DNA of 64,000 nt, taken from Cohnella sp. SGD-V74 (GTDB taxonomy: Bacteria > Bacillota > Bacilli > Paenibacillales > Paenibacillaceae). Position numbers and translations under genes: made by a program. Where the stretch lies: contig NZ_PVYW01000002.1 in NCBI RefSeq assembly GCF_003001675.1, positions 513,408 through 577,407 on the forward strand, in the 5' to 3' direction. Under the pieces are notes generated by a model. The model did not search any database and was not told the DNA's origin. It saw only the letters and a program-made list of their open reading frames with translations. Each line of letters opens with the position of its first letter. The stretch's first letter is position 1. Of this stretch, positions 1 to 8,600 are shown piece by piece.

Positions 1-658
1 CGGCAACCGGCACGATGCCGGGCAGATCGATGTGCAGCATTCTCTGCCGCTGACTGGCTCCGTCGATAACGGCCGCCTCGTGCAGCGAAGGATCAATGCT
101 TGAAAGCGCCGCCAAAAAGATGATGCAGTTGAAACCCGCGCTTTGCCAAATGCCGGACCATACATAGATGGACTTGAAATATTCCGGATTGCCCATGAAA
201 TTAACCGCTTCGAAGCCGAACGCCTGGAGAAGATTGTTCACGATGCCGTTGCGCGGATCCAGCAGCTCGAACAGCATGCCGACCATGACTACCGTCGAGA
301 TGAAATGCGGCGCGTAGGTGACCATCTGCACCGTCTTTTTGAACCAGCGAACCCGTACATAGTTGAGACCTAGAGCAAGGATTAGCGGGAACGGGAATCC
401 GGCAATCAGATTGTAGACGTTGAGCAGCAGCGTGTTCGCCATGATCTTGCCGAAGTCGTAGGAATGGACGAAACGGTCGAAATGCTTCAGCCCGACCCAA
501 TCGCTGTCCCATATTCCCTTCGCCACGGTGAAATCCTTGAACGCGATCTGCGCGCCGTACATCGGCACATACTTGAAAACGATCAGATAGAGAAGCGGAA
601 GCGCGAGCAATGCATAAAGCTGCCATACCTTGAATATCCGTTCGAGCGGTCTGTACAC
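1..658 (-). CDS. LplB-type sugar ABC transporter permease, 3' end outside window
   Basis: This is an inner-membrane subunit of a carbohydrate ABC importer; 219 residues are visible and the C-terminus lies beyond base 1. The start is GTG at 658 (MYRPLERIFKVWQLYALLALPLLY), with a GGGGG-rich ribosome binding site about 8 bases upstream. Hydrophobic segments typical of the LplB/binding-protein-dependent permease family are visible. The EAA motif that docks the ATPase is present near the visible end (EAAVIDGASQRQRMLHIDLPG). No ATPase is adjacent; in this group a shared MsmX-type ATPase usually serves such permeases (family knowledge). The gene follows the membrane AraC regulator at 791-3010 in the same direction, so it is probably its target. 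The substrate cannot be told from the sequence. Confidence 0.9.
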   Translation of the reverse strand, partial: MYRPLERIFKVWQLYALLALPLLYLIVFKYVPMYGAQIAFKDFTVAKGIWDSDWVGLKHFDRFVHSYDFGKIMANTLLLNVYNLIAGFPFPLILALGLNYVRVRWFKKTVQMVTYAPHFISTVVMVGMLFELLDPRNGIVNNLLQAFGFEAVNFMGNPEYFKSIYVWSGIWQSAGFNCIIFLAALSSIDPSLHEAAVIDGASQRQRMLHIDLPGIVPVA

Positions 659-790
659 TTGCGTACCCCCTTTCTGTAAGTTGATTCCCACTGTAGTCCG
701 AAAGGGCCGTTGCGGCTATCTGCAATCGAACAATCCGTATTCCCCGCTTAACAACGGGGCTTATTCATTTTGTCCGAGACCGTGCGTTCG

Positions 791-3010
791 TTAAGATTGG
801 CTGTCCTCTGCGGCCGAACTGCTGTCCCTGTAGGCGGTGGGACTGATCCCGTGAATTCTTTTGAAAGCCCGGGAGAACGAATTCGTAGAACCGTAACCGG
901 ACCGCTGCGCGATCTCGTTCACGGTCGCCGATACGTCCCGCAGCATGGAACGGGCTTGGTCCATCCGCAAGTTCTCCAAATAATCGGAAAAGTTAATGCC
1001 CGTCTGTTCCTTGAAGAAGTTCGAGAAGTAGACCCGCGAAATGCCCGCCTGATCGGCAACGGCGTCCAGATTAAGAGCCGGGTTCCCGTATTGCGCATGA
1101 ACGATCTGCCGGATCCGCTCCAACAGTTGGACATTCCGGCTCTTCTTGCGCCTGACGATCCGGTCGCAGATGTCGGCATACAATGCCCGCACGGACTCGA
1201 ATGCTTCAGCGGGATTGTCCGCCTCATCGGTTTGACGCAGCAGGGCCTCGATTTTCCCGTCCTCCTCTGCCGACGGCTGATCCTTGAGCTTCATGAGGCT
1301 GCCCGCCATCTCGTACAGCAGCAGTTTCTGAATGGATGAGGGCAAATTCCGTTTGCGGAAGTTCCGTTCGTACACGTCGTCCAGCAACAGCCCCACCTCG
1401 CCGTAATCCCCGGCTTTGGCATGATTCATCAAGCGGGTCTCTATCTCGCCTGGATAGTAATGGCTGTCCGATAGATCGGGAAGCTCCCGGAACAGGATGA
1501 CGCCCCTCAGTTGCCTCCAATGCGCGTAATTCAACGCCTGCTTGGCTTCGCCGTAAGAACGGGAAACGTCGATCGGCGCCGAATAGATTCCCCCCTCCGC
1601 GATGAGGAGGCCGGCGCGCAGTTCGGCCGGCGCGATACGCATCATTTCATCGAACAGCGACTTCATCGTGCGCGCGCATTCTTCCTGCGGCATATCCGAT
1701 TCGAGAACCAGCAAAACGATTTTGTCCTCCGAGACATCGTGCCAATGGAACGTGCCTGACGGCCACTCCGGGGAAATTTCCCGCAGCAGGATCCGAAGGC
1801 GCGCCAACTCCTTCAGCCGCTTCTCCTCGACGTTTTCCGTCGGAATAAATTGGACGATCGCCGTCGCTGCCGCGGATATCCGAGGGTTTATCCGCAGACG
1901 CTTCATCATGCTTTCCATTTCGCTGCCGACGATCTCCCCCTTCAGCAGCCTCTCGATAATGCTCGCCCTAAGAAAAGGCTCCTGGTTTCGCATTTCTTCC
2001 CTAAGCGAATAATGGCTGTCCAGTACGCGAGACACTTTGCGGCTGTTCCGGAAAGTAAAGAAATAGGCCAGCACCAGACCGACGGCCATAAAAGCCAAAG
2101 TCGTGCCGAGGGTAATCCGCTTAATATAGTTGACTTTGGCCAGAGCAATCCGGGGGGACTGGGCCAGTACGTAATACCAACCGTTCTCCGAAGATCGCGT
2201 ATGCGTCACGAGCATTCCCCGGGTCCGGAGAGATTCCTCGATCCAGCCGGACTGCCCGGCCATCAGGCCCGGATCCAACCTGACGAAATCACCGATCGAA
2301 GAAATCACATTCCCTTGATTGTCCGCAATATAGGCCCAACCTTCCTTTTCGACGACAAGGCTTTTCAGAAGCTTCAGAATTTGATCGTTGTCGATCAGCA
2401 TCACGACGCTGCCCCGAGACACGCTCGGAATCGTACCCAACGGATAGCTGTAGGTGACAATGGAATGGGGTTTGCCTTTGTAACGCGCGGACATCGCCGG
2501 CAGAACGTACTTGCGGTTATCCCCTTCGAAGAACGTCCGGTGCCACTGGTCGTAAGTCATGCCGTCGTAGTCCAGAGCGAGCCCATAGAACGCATCCGAC
2601 AGATACAGCATGGACGGGGCGAGCACGATCTCGCTGCTGCGGTAGTAAACCATGTAATTCAAGATGAATTTATTCGTAACGTTGAAATGATACAGTCCCT
2701 TCTGGGCAGTCAGCAGTTTGAACGGATTCGTGCCCTCGAACGGTTGTTTGATCTGCTGAAGCTGAAGAAGTCCGGGATCGTTGGCCACCTTCATCGCGAG
2801 AGTATCGATCTCCGCCAACCGGCCGTCCAGCGTCGATTTGACCTGGCTCAGCAGATGCATATGGTTATTTCGTTCCTCCTCCGCTACCAGATCGAGCGTG
2901 CTTCGATAAATCAACCCGCTTGCGGTCAGAGCCATGACCAGGAAAAAAGCGTACGGAAGCAGCAGACGTATGAACCAGTTGTCTCTGTTGATCCGTCGGA
3001 TGAGCTTCAT
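791..3010 (-). CDS. Membrane-anchored AraC-family regulator with extracellular sensor domain
   Basis: The protein has 739 residues. A transmembrane segment lies at about 14-36 and a second at about 297-318. The extracellular stretch between them resembles the Cache-type sensors of this group. An AraC helix-turn-helix pair occupies roughly 635-735 (LNLDAVADQAGISRVYFSNFFKEQTG and NEIAQRSGYGSTNSFSRAFK). Such proteins sense an extracellular ligand, usually a sugar or its binding protein, and activate an adjacent ABC transporter operon; here the LplB-type permease gene follows immediately. I chose the ATG at 3010 because AAAGGAG lies 7 bases upstream. An in-frame ATG at 3136 would add 42 residues without a good ribosome site. 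A perfect cre-like sequence lies at 3065-3078, suggesting CcpA control. Confidence 0.9.
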   Translation of the reverse strand: MKLIRRINRDNWFIRLLLPYAFFLVMALTASGLIYRSTLDLVAEEERNNHMHLLSQVKSTLDGRLAEIDTLAMKVANDPGLLQLQQIKQPFEGTNPFKLLTAQKGLYHFNVTNKFILNYMVYYRSSEIVLAPSMLYLSDAFYGLALDYDGMTYDQWHRTFFEGDNRKYVLPAMSARYKGKPHSIVTYSYPLGTIPSVSRGSVVMLIDNDQILKLLKSLVVEKEGWAYIADNQGNVISSIGDFVRLDPGLMAGQSGWIEESLRTRGMLVTHTRSSENGWYYVLAQSPRIALAKVNYIKRITLGTTLAFMAVGLVLAYFFTFRNSRKVSRVLDSHYSLREEMRNQEPFLRASIIERLLKGEIVGSEMESMMKRLRINPRISAAATAIVQFIPTENVEEKRLKELARLRILLREISPEWPSGTFHWHDVSEDKIVLLVLESDMPQEECARTMKSLFDEMMRIAPAELRAGLLIAEGGIYSAPIDVSRSYGEAKQALNYAHWRQLRGVILFRELPDLSDSHYYPGEIETRLMNHAKAGDYGEVGLLLDDVYERNFRKRNLPSSIQKLLLYEMAGSLMKLKDQPSAEEDGKIEALLRQTDEADNPAEAFESVRALYADICDRIVRRKKSRNVQLLERIRQIVHAQYGNPALNLDAVADQAGISRVYFSNFFKEQTGINFSDYLENLRMDQARSMLRDVSATVNEIAQRSGYGSTNSFSRAFKRIHGISPTAYRDSSSAAEDSQS

Positions 3011-3064
3011 AGAAATTCTCCTTTTTTTGATCTGTGACGTAATCGGCCAAAAATCGCCTAACAA

Positions 3065-3078
3065 TGAAAGCGTTGTCA
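3065..3078. promoter_or_regulatory. cre-like catabolite control site
   Basis: TGAAAGCGTTGTCA matches the CcpA cre consensus TGNAANCGNTNNCA at every fixed position. It lies 55 bases upstream of the membrane AraC regulator start at 3010 and about 160 bases upstream of the divergent AraC gene at 3235. Binding is inferred. Confidence 0.6.
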
Positions 3079-3234
3079 TTTTATTGCATTCCAACGCTCT
3101 CCTCTCCCCCTGTATTTCCGTCCGTATTTTCATCATAGGATATCTACCACTCTACCCGAAACGGATACCACAAACAGCTGACAATGGCGACTTCCTATAG
3201 TACAATTTCTACATTCCTGATAAGGGGTGAGGCA

Positions 3235-4113
3235 ATGCTCGCGCTCGAATTGAAGGTTCCGCCGTTCCCGCTGCTTGCCACGGTCGGCTACGTTCTCTGG
3301 CCATCCGGAGTCGTGCATGCCGAGCGAAATTTCGAGGCGTTCGATATGATCTTTTGCGTGAAGGGCACTTTGTTTATGGAGGAGAACGGGGTTAAGTACG
3401 ATATTCGCCAAGACATGATGCTCGTGCTTGAACCGGGGAAAACGCATCGCGGCTTTCGCCCGACGGAGGAGGAAACCGAGGTGTACTGGATTCACTTTCA
3501 ATATCCGATGCTCTCCGAGCCGATTTTGAAAGAAAAGAACGGTTGGCAGCAGCCGCTGCTGAAACCGACGAATCAGGACACCGCGCCTCCTCCGGCGATG
3601 ATCGACGTTCCCAAATTCTCCTCCGTCGACATGCGCGCGATTTTGCCGCTCCTGCAAGAAATGCTGCGGCTGCATGACGTGCTGACCGCTTACGGCACTT
3701 TCGAATTGCATCTTTTGTTCGGCCAGGTACTGACGCAGCTCCAGACCGGAATGAGGAAGAGCAGTCCGCAAGCCCGCTCTTATTTTCTGGGAGAGAAGGT
3801 GGCCGCTTACCTGGCGAACCGCTTGGAGCTTCCTTTCGATTCGGTGGAGATGGAGAGCGCTCTGCACTACCATTTCGATTATTTGGCGCGGTGTTTGAAG
3901 CATTATTCTGGGATGAGTCCGTTGCAGTATCGGCATCGCCTGCAGATCGACCGCGCGAAGCGCCTGCTCACCCATTCGGAGCTGTCTTTGACCAAAATCC
4001 GCGAGCAATGCGGCTTCCAGGACAACAACTATTTTACGCGGCTGTTCAAGCGGCAAACTTCGTTTACTCCGGGAGAGTACCGGAGGCGATTCCAGGCGTT
4101 CCACGTGGATTAA
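3235..4113 (+). CDS. AraC-family transcriptional regulator with N-terminal cupin
   Basis: The product is a 292-residue cytoplasmic DNA-binding regulator. Residues about 15-100 look like the AraC-type sugar-sensing cupin (GTLFMEENGVKYDIRQDMMLVLEPGKTHRG). The last 100 residues form the double helix-turn-helix domain, with the recognisable tail LTKIREQCGFQDNNYFTRLFKRQTSFTPGEYRRRF. I chose the ATG at 3235 because AAGGGGTG lies just upstream; an in-frame ATG at 3184 lacks such a site. It is divergent from the membrane AraC gene and convergent with the GH172 gene at 4173, so it could control either the left-hand transporter or the GH172 pair. The second option is inferred from an AraC gene also flanking the pair on the other side. 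Confidence 0.88.
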   Translation: MLALELKVPPFPLLATVGYVLWPSGVVHAERNFEAFDMIFCVKGTLFMEENGVKYDIRQDMMLVLEPGKTHRGFRPTEEETEVYWIHFQYPMLSEPILKEKNGWQQPLLKPTNQDTAPPPAMIDVPKFSSVDMRAILPLLQEMLRLHDVLTAYGTFELHLLFGQVLTQLQTGMRKSSPQARSYFLGEKVAAYLANRLELPFDSVEMESALHYHFDYLARCLKHYSGMSPLQYRHRLQIDRAKRLLTHSELSLTKIREQCGFQDNNYFTRLFKRQTSFTPGEYRRRFQAFHVD

Positions 4114-4128
4114 ACGGAACATCGCCGC

Positions 4129-4165
4129 AAAAAAAATGACGGGCAGCCAAAAAGCCGACCGTCAT
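4129..4165 (-). terminator. Rho-independent terminator of the GH172 operon
   Basis: ATGACGG and CCGTCAT (4136-4142 and 4159-4165) form a 7-bp stem. On the minus strand it is followed by a run of eight T. It lies just after the stop of the GH172 gene at 4173 and between convergent genes. Confidence 0.75.
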
Positions 4166-4172
4166 CCTTATT

Positions 4173-5255
4173 CTAGATCACTTCCCGCTCGTCGTTGCCC
4201 GGAAGCGCCGGGAATGGAGCGTGAGGCTCCGCCTGATACCAGAAGACGGTCGAGGCGATGTCGCTTTGCTGCGGCAGATAACGTCCGCCGGAACGCCAGC
4301 CGAGATCCTGGATCGTCACCTTGAGCTCCGATTCGAAACGAATCGGGTCCATGACGTGCCAGCGGTACATGCCGAAGCGCTGCTGGCTGCGATACAAGCC
4401 GTCGGGCTTGATGACCTGGTGCATGCCCAGATACGGGGTGGAGTAGGTGCCGTATTCTCCTTTGGGCTGCTCCCAGTTCCACGCGCCTCCGAAATAATCC
4501 TCCGTCCCCGTACCGCAGATCGTCGGAAAATCGCGATCCCCGTCCATGTAAAACTTGATTTCCCCTTCTCCCCACCAGCCCGTGTTGTTGACCTGCCACG
4601 CCAGATAGGTTCCGACGTAATGGCCTTTGCCCTGAATGCCGTCAACGAGCGTATGAACGTCCTTGTACGGTACGGGGTTGCTCCTGCGCCACTGAGCGTG
4701 AAAATACGCCGTATCGTCGGGAACGTCGGTCAGCGTATAGTCGATCTGATAATAGAGAACGGCTCGCTCCTCGGACTTGTTCTCGACGGTCAGCCGCGCC
4801 GTTTTCCGGAAGGGCATCAGCCAATAGCTGTTCATCCCTCCGGCCGGATTGACGGCGACGGGCAGGGAGTTCACGTTGCATCTTTCCTGCCAGCCGTTGC
4901 AGAACAGATCCCCGACCGGCACTTCCACGGAAGGCTGCTCCTCGTCGTCCCAATACATGCGCACGATCATATTGCGCCACAAGGAAGGAGTGCAAGTCAG
5001 CCAAATATGCTGAATGGCGCCCATCCCTTGAATATGCGCCATCTCGAAGGTCGTTCCCGGCTCGATCTCGACGGAAGGAGACACCTTCCAGCCAAGGCCG
5101 AGATCGCGGGCGCATCGCGCGCCGGTTCCTTCGGTCGCCATGCCTCCCTTGCCTTTCTCGCCCTTGAAGTTCTCCGCGCTGATCGACCTCGTTACCGCAT
5201 TCGACAGCCGCGACAGGTTGCCCAATCCCATATCCAACCCGTTAAAACCGCTCAT
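4173..5255 (-). CDS. GH172 (DUF2961) glycoside hydrolase, copy 1
   Basis: This 360-residue protein belongs to the DUF2961 family, now glycoside hydrolase family 172. Characterised members act on fructofuranose- or arabinofuranose-containing glycans. Family signatures are SISAENFKGEKGKGG near the N-terminus, EVPVGDLFCNGW around residue 112, and GEIKFYMDGD followed by GTGTEDYFGGAW around residues 237-258, which carries conserved acidic residues. There is no signal peptide, so it is probably cytoplasmic. I chose the ATG at 5255, preceded by GGAGAG; the in-frame ATG at 5315 is unsupported. It is the downstream member of a tandem pair with 5336-6442. Two intracellular paralogues side by side suggest different linkages or a hetero-oligomer (inference). 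The exact substrate is unknown. Confidence 0.9.
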   Translation of the reverse strand: MSGFNGLDMGLGNLSRLSNAVTRSISAENFKGEKGKGGMATEGTGARCARDLGLGWKVSPSVEIEPGTTFEMAHIQGMGAIQHIWLTCTPSLWRNMIVRMYWDDEEQPSVEVPVGDLFCNGWQERCNVNSLPVAVNPAGGMNSYWLMPFRKTARLTVENKSEERAVLYYQIDYTLTDVPDDTAYFHAQWRRSNPVPYKDVHTLVDGIQGKGHYVGTYLAWQVNNTGWWGEGEIKFYMDGDRDFPTICGTGTEDYFGGAWNWEQPKGEYGTYSTPYLGMHQVIKPDGLYRSQQRFGMYRWHVMDPIRFESELKVTIQDLGWRSGGRYLPQQSDIASTVFWYQAEPHAPFPALPGNDEREVI

Positions 5256-5335
5256 CCGATTTCTCTCCTTTTTCTCTCCTTGTATGCAGGTGTCGTTCAT
5301 TCCCGCCTCGTACACGGTATCGTTGTTTACATTCG

Positions 5336-6442
5336 TTATCTCGGCCAGCGTCTCTCGACCGGCGGAAGTATCGGGAACGGGGCATGCGGCTCCGCCTGGT
5401 ACCAGTAAGCCACAGAGGATACGTCGTCGGTCCGCTCGAACAGATCCCGGCTGTTATGGCCAATCTGCTGAATCGTGACTCTGAGCTCTTCCTCGAACCG
5501 GATCGGGTCCATCAGGTGCCAGCGGTACAGTCCGTGCATCGGAACGGCGTCTTCCCCGAACTGCTCGATACGCGTCTGATCCGTCTTGGAGTAGAAAGGA
5601 TAGCCCAGATACGGTGTGTTATAAGGGACCTCCACGATTTTGCCGTCCCTCTTCTCGTAGAAGCACCACGCCCCGCCGAAGTAGTCTTCGGTTCCCGTAC
5701 CGCAGATCGTCGGCCAATCCTCATCCCCGTCCATGTAAAATTTGATTTCGCCCTCTCCCCACCAGTACCGCTCCAACGCCGCCCAGGCCAAGTACGTGCC
5801 GACATATTGGCCCTTGCCCTTCACGTTGTCCAGAATCGTATAATCTTTCCCCTCCGTCGTCAGGTTCTCCCGTCTCCATTGCGCGTGGAAGTAGCCCGCC
5901 TCCTCGGGAAGCTGATCGACCAAAGTATAGTTGAATTGATAGAAAAATCCCCCGATATCGGCCGCATGCTGATTTTCCACGGTGATTTTGGCCTTTTGGC
6001 GGAACGGCATCGGAAAATAGCAATTCATGCCGCCCGTCGGATTGACGACGATCGGCAAGGAATTGACCAAGCTGCGGGCGCCGAAGCCGTTGCAGAAGAA
6101 ATCGCCCAGCGGGACTTCCACGGACGGCGTCTCCTCGCCGTCCCAATACATGCGCAGCACGAGATCGCGCAGCACGAAATATCCCTTGTCGGTTCGGTCG
6201 GTTACCGTAATCCAGAAATGCTGGATGACTCCGGGGCCGTCCGTCTCCATCAGCGTGACCGTCGCTCCTTGCGGGAGCGTTATGCACGGGCGGCCCTTCC
6301 GCCCGACGCCAAGATGGCTGGCTTCCTTGCCTCCCGCTCCGACCTCTCCCCGCGGGTTTTCCGCACTGATTGAACGGGTTTTCCCGCTTGTCATAAGCGG
6401 CGCCGTCGATAATCCAAAGCCGAGTCCCTGGTTGTGCAGCAT
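5336..6442 (-). CDS. GH172 (DUF2961) glycoside hydrolase, copy 2
   Basis: This 368-residue paralogue of the gene at 4173 has the same marks: SISAENPRGEVGAGGKEAS, EVPLGDFFCNGF, and GEIKFYMDGD followed by GTGTEDYFGGAW around residues 246-257. It differs by a longer loop after that motif (YEKRDGKIVEVPYNTPYLGYPF) and by its N-terminal segment. The ATG at 6442 is preceded by a strong AGGAGG at good spacing; a start at 6556 would add 38 residues of unlikely sequence. It is the promoter-proximal gene, 80 bases before copy 1, and is divergent from the AraC gene at 6686, its likely regulator. Confidence 0.9.
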   Translation of the reverse strand: MLHNQGLGFGLSTAPLMTSGKTRSISAENPRGEVGAGGKEASHLGVGRKGRPCITLPQGATVTLMETDGPGVIQHFWITVTDRTDKGYFVLRDLVLRMYWDGEETPSVEVPLGDFFCNGFGARSLVNSLPIVVNPTGGMNCYFPMPFRQKAKITVENQHAADIGGFFYQFNYTLVDQLPEEAGYFHAQWRRENLTTEGKDYTILDNVKGKGQYVGTYLAWAALERYWWGEGEIKFYMDGDEDWPTICGTGTEDYFGGAWCFYEKRDGKIVEVPYNTPYLGYPFYSKTDQTRIEQFGEDAVPMHGLYRWHLMDPIRFEEELRVTIQQIGHNSRDLFERTDDVSSVAYWYQAEPHAPFPILPPVERRWPR

Positions 6443-6570
6443 CCTGTACAGCCTCCTATTTGTCCAATTAGCGCCCCGGTCTGTACCTGCCTTCCCTTGC
6501 GAATCCCGTCCATTCAGGACACACGGAAGTAGCGAAACATTGCCCGGACCGCCCAAACCTTCTATAATCG

Positions 6571-6584
6571 ATATAGCGCTTACA
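6571..6584. promoter_or_regulatory. Possible degenerate cre site in the GH172/AraC divergent region
   Basis: ATATAGCGCTTACA keeps the central CG and the right half of a cre site but lacks the leading TG. It lies in the 243-base region between the GH172 operon start and the divergent AraC gene, where a TATAAT-like box (6563-6568) is also visible. This is weak evidence. Confidence 0.3.
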
Positions 6585-6685
6585 GCTGTTATTCTATAAG
6601 AGCTCTATGAAAATTTCTTTAGCGGAAAAAGCGATATATTTAACGTAAATTGCTCAGCTTGACAGGATGGAGGGAACGCAAGCCG

Positions 6686-7555
6686 ATGAACTTGAACACG
6701 CTCTCCCCTTATATCCGCGTCGCTTGGGATTCTACTCTCTATCCCCCTGTCCATCTGTCGGAAAGAGTCATATTCGACTACGAGCTGTTGTTCATCAAGG
6801 AGGGGGAATGCGAGGTCGTCGTGGACGGGAATGCGTACCGGGGTATTCCGGGGGATCTGTTCCTGTTCAAGCCGAACCAGCCTCATTCGCTTCGCACGTT
6901 GGACGATCGACCGCTTCGGCAGCCGCATCTGCACTTCGACTTGTATTATCGCGACGACAGCCCGGAAGTCCCGGTGTCCTTCAAGCCCTATTCGCGGCTT
7001 AGCGAACAGGAGAAGCTGTGGCTGCGCCCGGACGACTTGCGGGACGCCGATCCGCCGTTGCCCAGTCATATTCGGCTGAACAAGCCGGAAGCGATCGAGC
7101 AATTGATGCAGGACATCATTTTCGAGTTCGACCGCAAATTCCCGTATTACGAGACGACGGCGAAAGGGTTGTTCATCCAGCTATGGGTGCATCTTATGCG
7201 GGAGATTCATTGGCAGCGCAATCCTCATCTGCTCTCCAACCGCGAACAGCTCGACCGGGTAAAAAGCTATCTGTCCCATCATCTGCACAGGGACGCGACG
7301 CTTGACGAGCTGGCCGAGTTGGCCAATATGAGCAAATTTTATTTGTGCCGGCTGTTCAAGAAAGCGTACGGCGTCACGCCGATTCAATATCATGTGTCCG
7401 TTCGTCTGGAGAAGGCCAAAGAAATGATCCGCTTCACCGACCTGTCGCTGACGCGCATCGCCGAGGAGCTCGGCTTCCAGAGCATACATGCGTTCAGCCG
7501 CGCTTTCCGCATGCGCGAAGGCGTGTCGCCTTCGGCCTACCGCAGGATGAGCTGA
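6686..7555 (+). CDS. AraC-family transcriptional regulator
   Basis: The product is a 289-residue regulator with an N-terminal cupin (about 25-100; YELLFIKEGECEVVVDGNAYRGIPGDLFLFKPNQPHSL). The C-terminal AraC helix-turn-helix pair runs from about 190 (TLDELAELANMSKFYLCRLFKKAYGVTP and LTRIAEELGFQSIHAFSRAFRMREGVSPSAYRR). I favour the ATG at 6686, which has GGAGGG 11 bases upstream; an in-frame start at 6650 is possible. It is divergent from the GH172 pair and is the best candidate activator for it. The ligand is probably a small sugar sensed by the cupin (family knowledge). Confidence 0.88.
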   Translation: MNLNTLSPYIRVAWDSTLYPPVHLSERVIFDYELLFIKEGECEVVVDGNAYRGIPGDLFLFKPNQPHSLRTLDDRPLRQPHLHFDLYYRDDSPEVPVSFKPYSRLSEQEKLWLRPDDLRDADPPLPSHIRLNKPEAIEQLMQDIIFEFDRKFPYYETTAKGLFIQLWVHLMREIHWQRNPHLLSNREQLDRVKSYLSHHLHRDATLDELAELANMSKFYLCRLFKKAYGVTPIQYHVSVRLEKAKEMIRFTDLSLTRIAEELGFQSIHAFSRAFRMREGVSPSAYRRMS

Positions 7556-7690
7556 ACGGGTTTCGCGCAGCCTTGAGTCTGATCCGCACTCGCGCCGCGT
7601 GCAGCGAGATAAGCCCGTGGTACGGCGCTAATGGCGAGCTCGGGCCCGGGGCCGGGCGGATAAGCGCATCGGGCAGGCTTAAGCGCAGCC

Positions 7691-7720
7691 AAAAAAAGCC
7701 GGACGGTTCTCCGCCGGCTT
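7691..7720 (-). terminator. Terminator after the amino-sugar transporter operon
   Basis: AAGCCGG (7696-7702) pairs with CCGGCTT (7714-7720). On the minus strand the stem is followed by seven T. It lies 17 bases after the stop of the Gfo-type gene at 7737 and ends the operon that reads from 13755 or 12863. Confidence 0.8.
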
Positions 7721-7736
7721 CTTGCCTATTGCGCCG

Positions 7737-8585
7737 CTACTTGGGCAGCTCCACCCATTCGAAAGGCCGCTCCGCAGCCTTCCGCCCGTATTCGATCAAT
7801 TGAATGACCGCAATCGTCTCGGCCGGGTCCACCGAAGATACGCCCGTCCGGTAGAAGCGGACAAGATCCCGCACGAACGGCGCGAAGAAATCGGCCTCGG
7901 CCGCCGCCAGAGCGGACGATCCTTCCTCGTACTGGAACGCGAGCCGGAACGGGCTGTCCTGCAGCATGTGCATCGTCGCCTTGCGCCCGTCCAGGTAGTC
8001 GATCAGCAGCGCCGGCGTGCGGTCCGAGCCGATGAACATGATTCGGCGCGCGTCCGCTCCCATCAACGCCACGATCGGCTCAAGCTGATGGATCGCATAG
8101 TTGCCGAACAGACCCGACCCCTGGCTGCACAGCGTCTCGATCCTCCGCCCGCCCGAGCGCTCCAACTCGGCGGCATACTCCGGCGCATAGCGCAGCGCGG
8201 AGGAGGAGAAGACCGGCGTGCCGTGCGCCCGCGCCAAGTCGAACAAACGAACGGCGACCGCCCGATCCGGAGCGAACGTCTTGTCGACGAACGTCGGCTT
8301 GCCCGAGCGCAGCGGAAGGTCCGCCAGCCGCTCGTGCATCTCCGGATGATCAGGCGACAGCACGGCGATATAATCGCTGCGCTCGACGACTGCCTCGATC
8401 GAATCCAGCAGCTCGATCCCCATCTCCTCGCACCACTCCGCATTGCCGAGTCCGTTCGGCGCATCCGTCAACCCGTAGGCGTAAGCGACTTTCATTTCTC
8501 CGTCCGACGCTTTCTCGATCCATTCGGGCAGATGCCGGGCATGCCACTCGTCCAAATAATAATCGATAAAACCGATCTTTTTCAT
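7737..8585 (-). CDS. Gfo/Idh/MocA-family oxidoreductase, divergent member
   Basis: The protein has 282 residues, shorter than usual for the family (about 330-380). The Rossmann start is unusual: MKKIGFIDYYLDEWHARHLPEWI has no GxGxxG. The canonical EKP motif is replaced by DKT (KPTFVDKTFAPD, around residue 100). These changes suggest altered NAD(P) binding or a non-dehydrogenase role (inference). Most of the C-terminal beta-sheet region also looks shortened. It is the last gene of the SBP-permease-permease-oxidoreductase operon, 15 bases after the canonical Gfo gene at 8601, and may work with it on the same imported sugar. Confidence 0.8.
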   Translation of the reverse strand: MKKIGFIDYYLDEWHARHLPEWIEKASDGEMKVAYAYGLTDAPNGLGNAEWCEEMGIELLDSIEAVVERSDYIAVLSPDHPEMHERLADLPLRSGKPTFVDKTFAPDRAVAVRLFDLARAHGTPVFSSSALRYAPEYAAELERSGGRRIETLCSQGSGLFGNYAIHQLEPIVALMGADARRIMFIGSDRTPALLIDYLDGRKATMHMLQDSPFRLAFQYEEGSSALAAAEADFFAPFVRDLVRFYRTGVSSVDPAETIAVIQLIEYGRKAAERPFEWVELPK

Positions 8586-8600
8586 CCGAGCCGCCTCCGC

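Noticed and set aside
742..759. Terminator after the membrane AraC gene
   Set aside because: CCCCG/CGGGG is a 5-bp stem and on the minus strand it is not followed by a T run.
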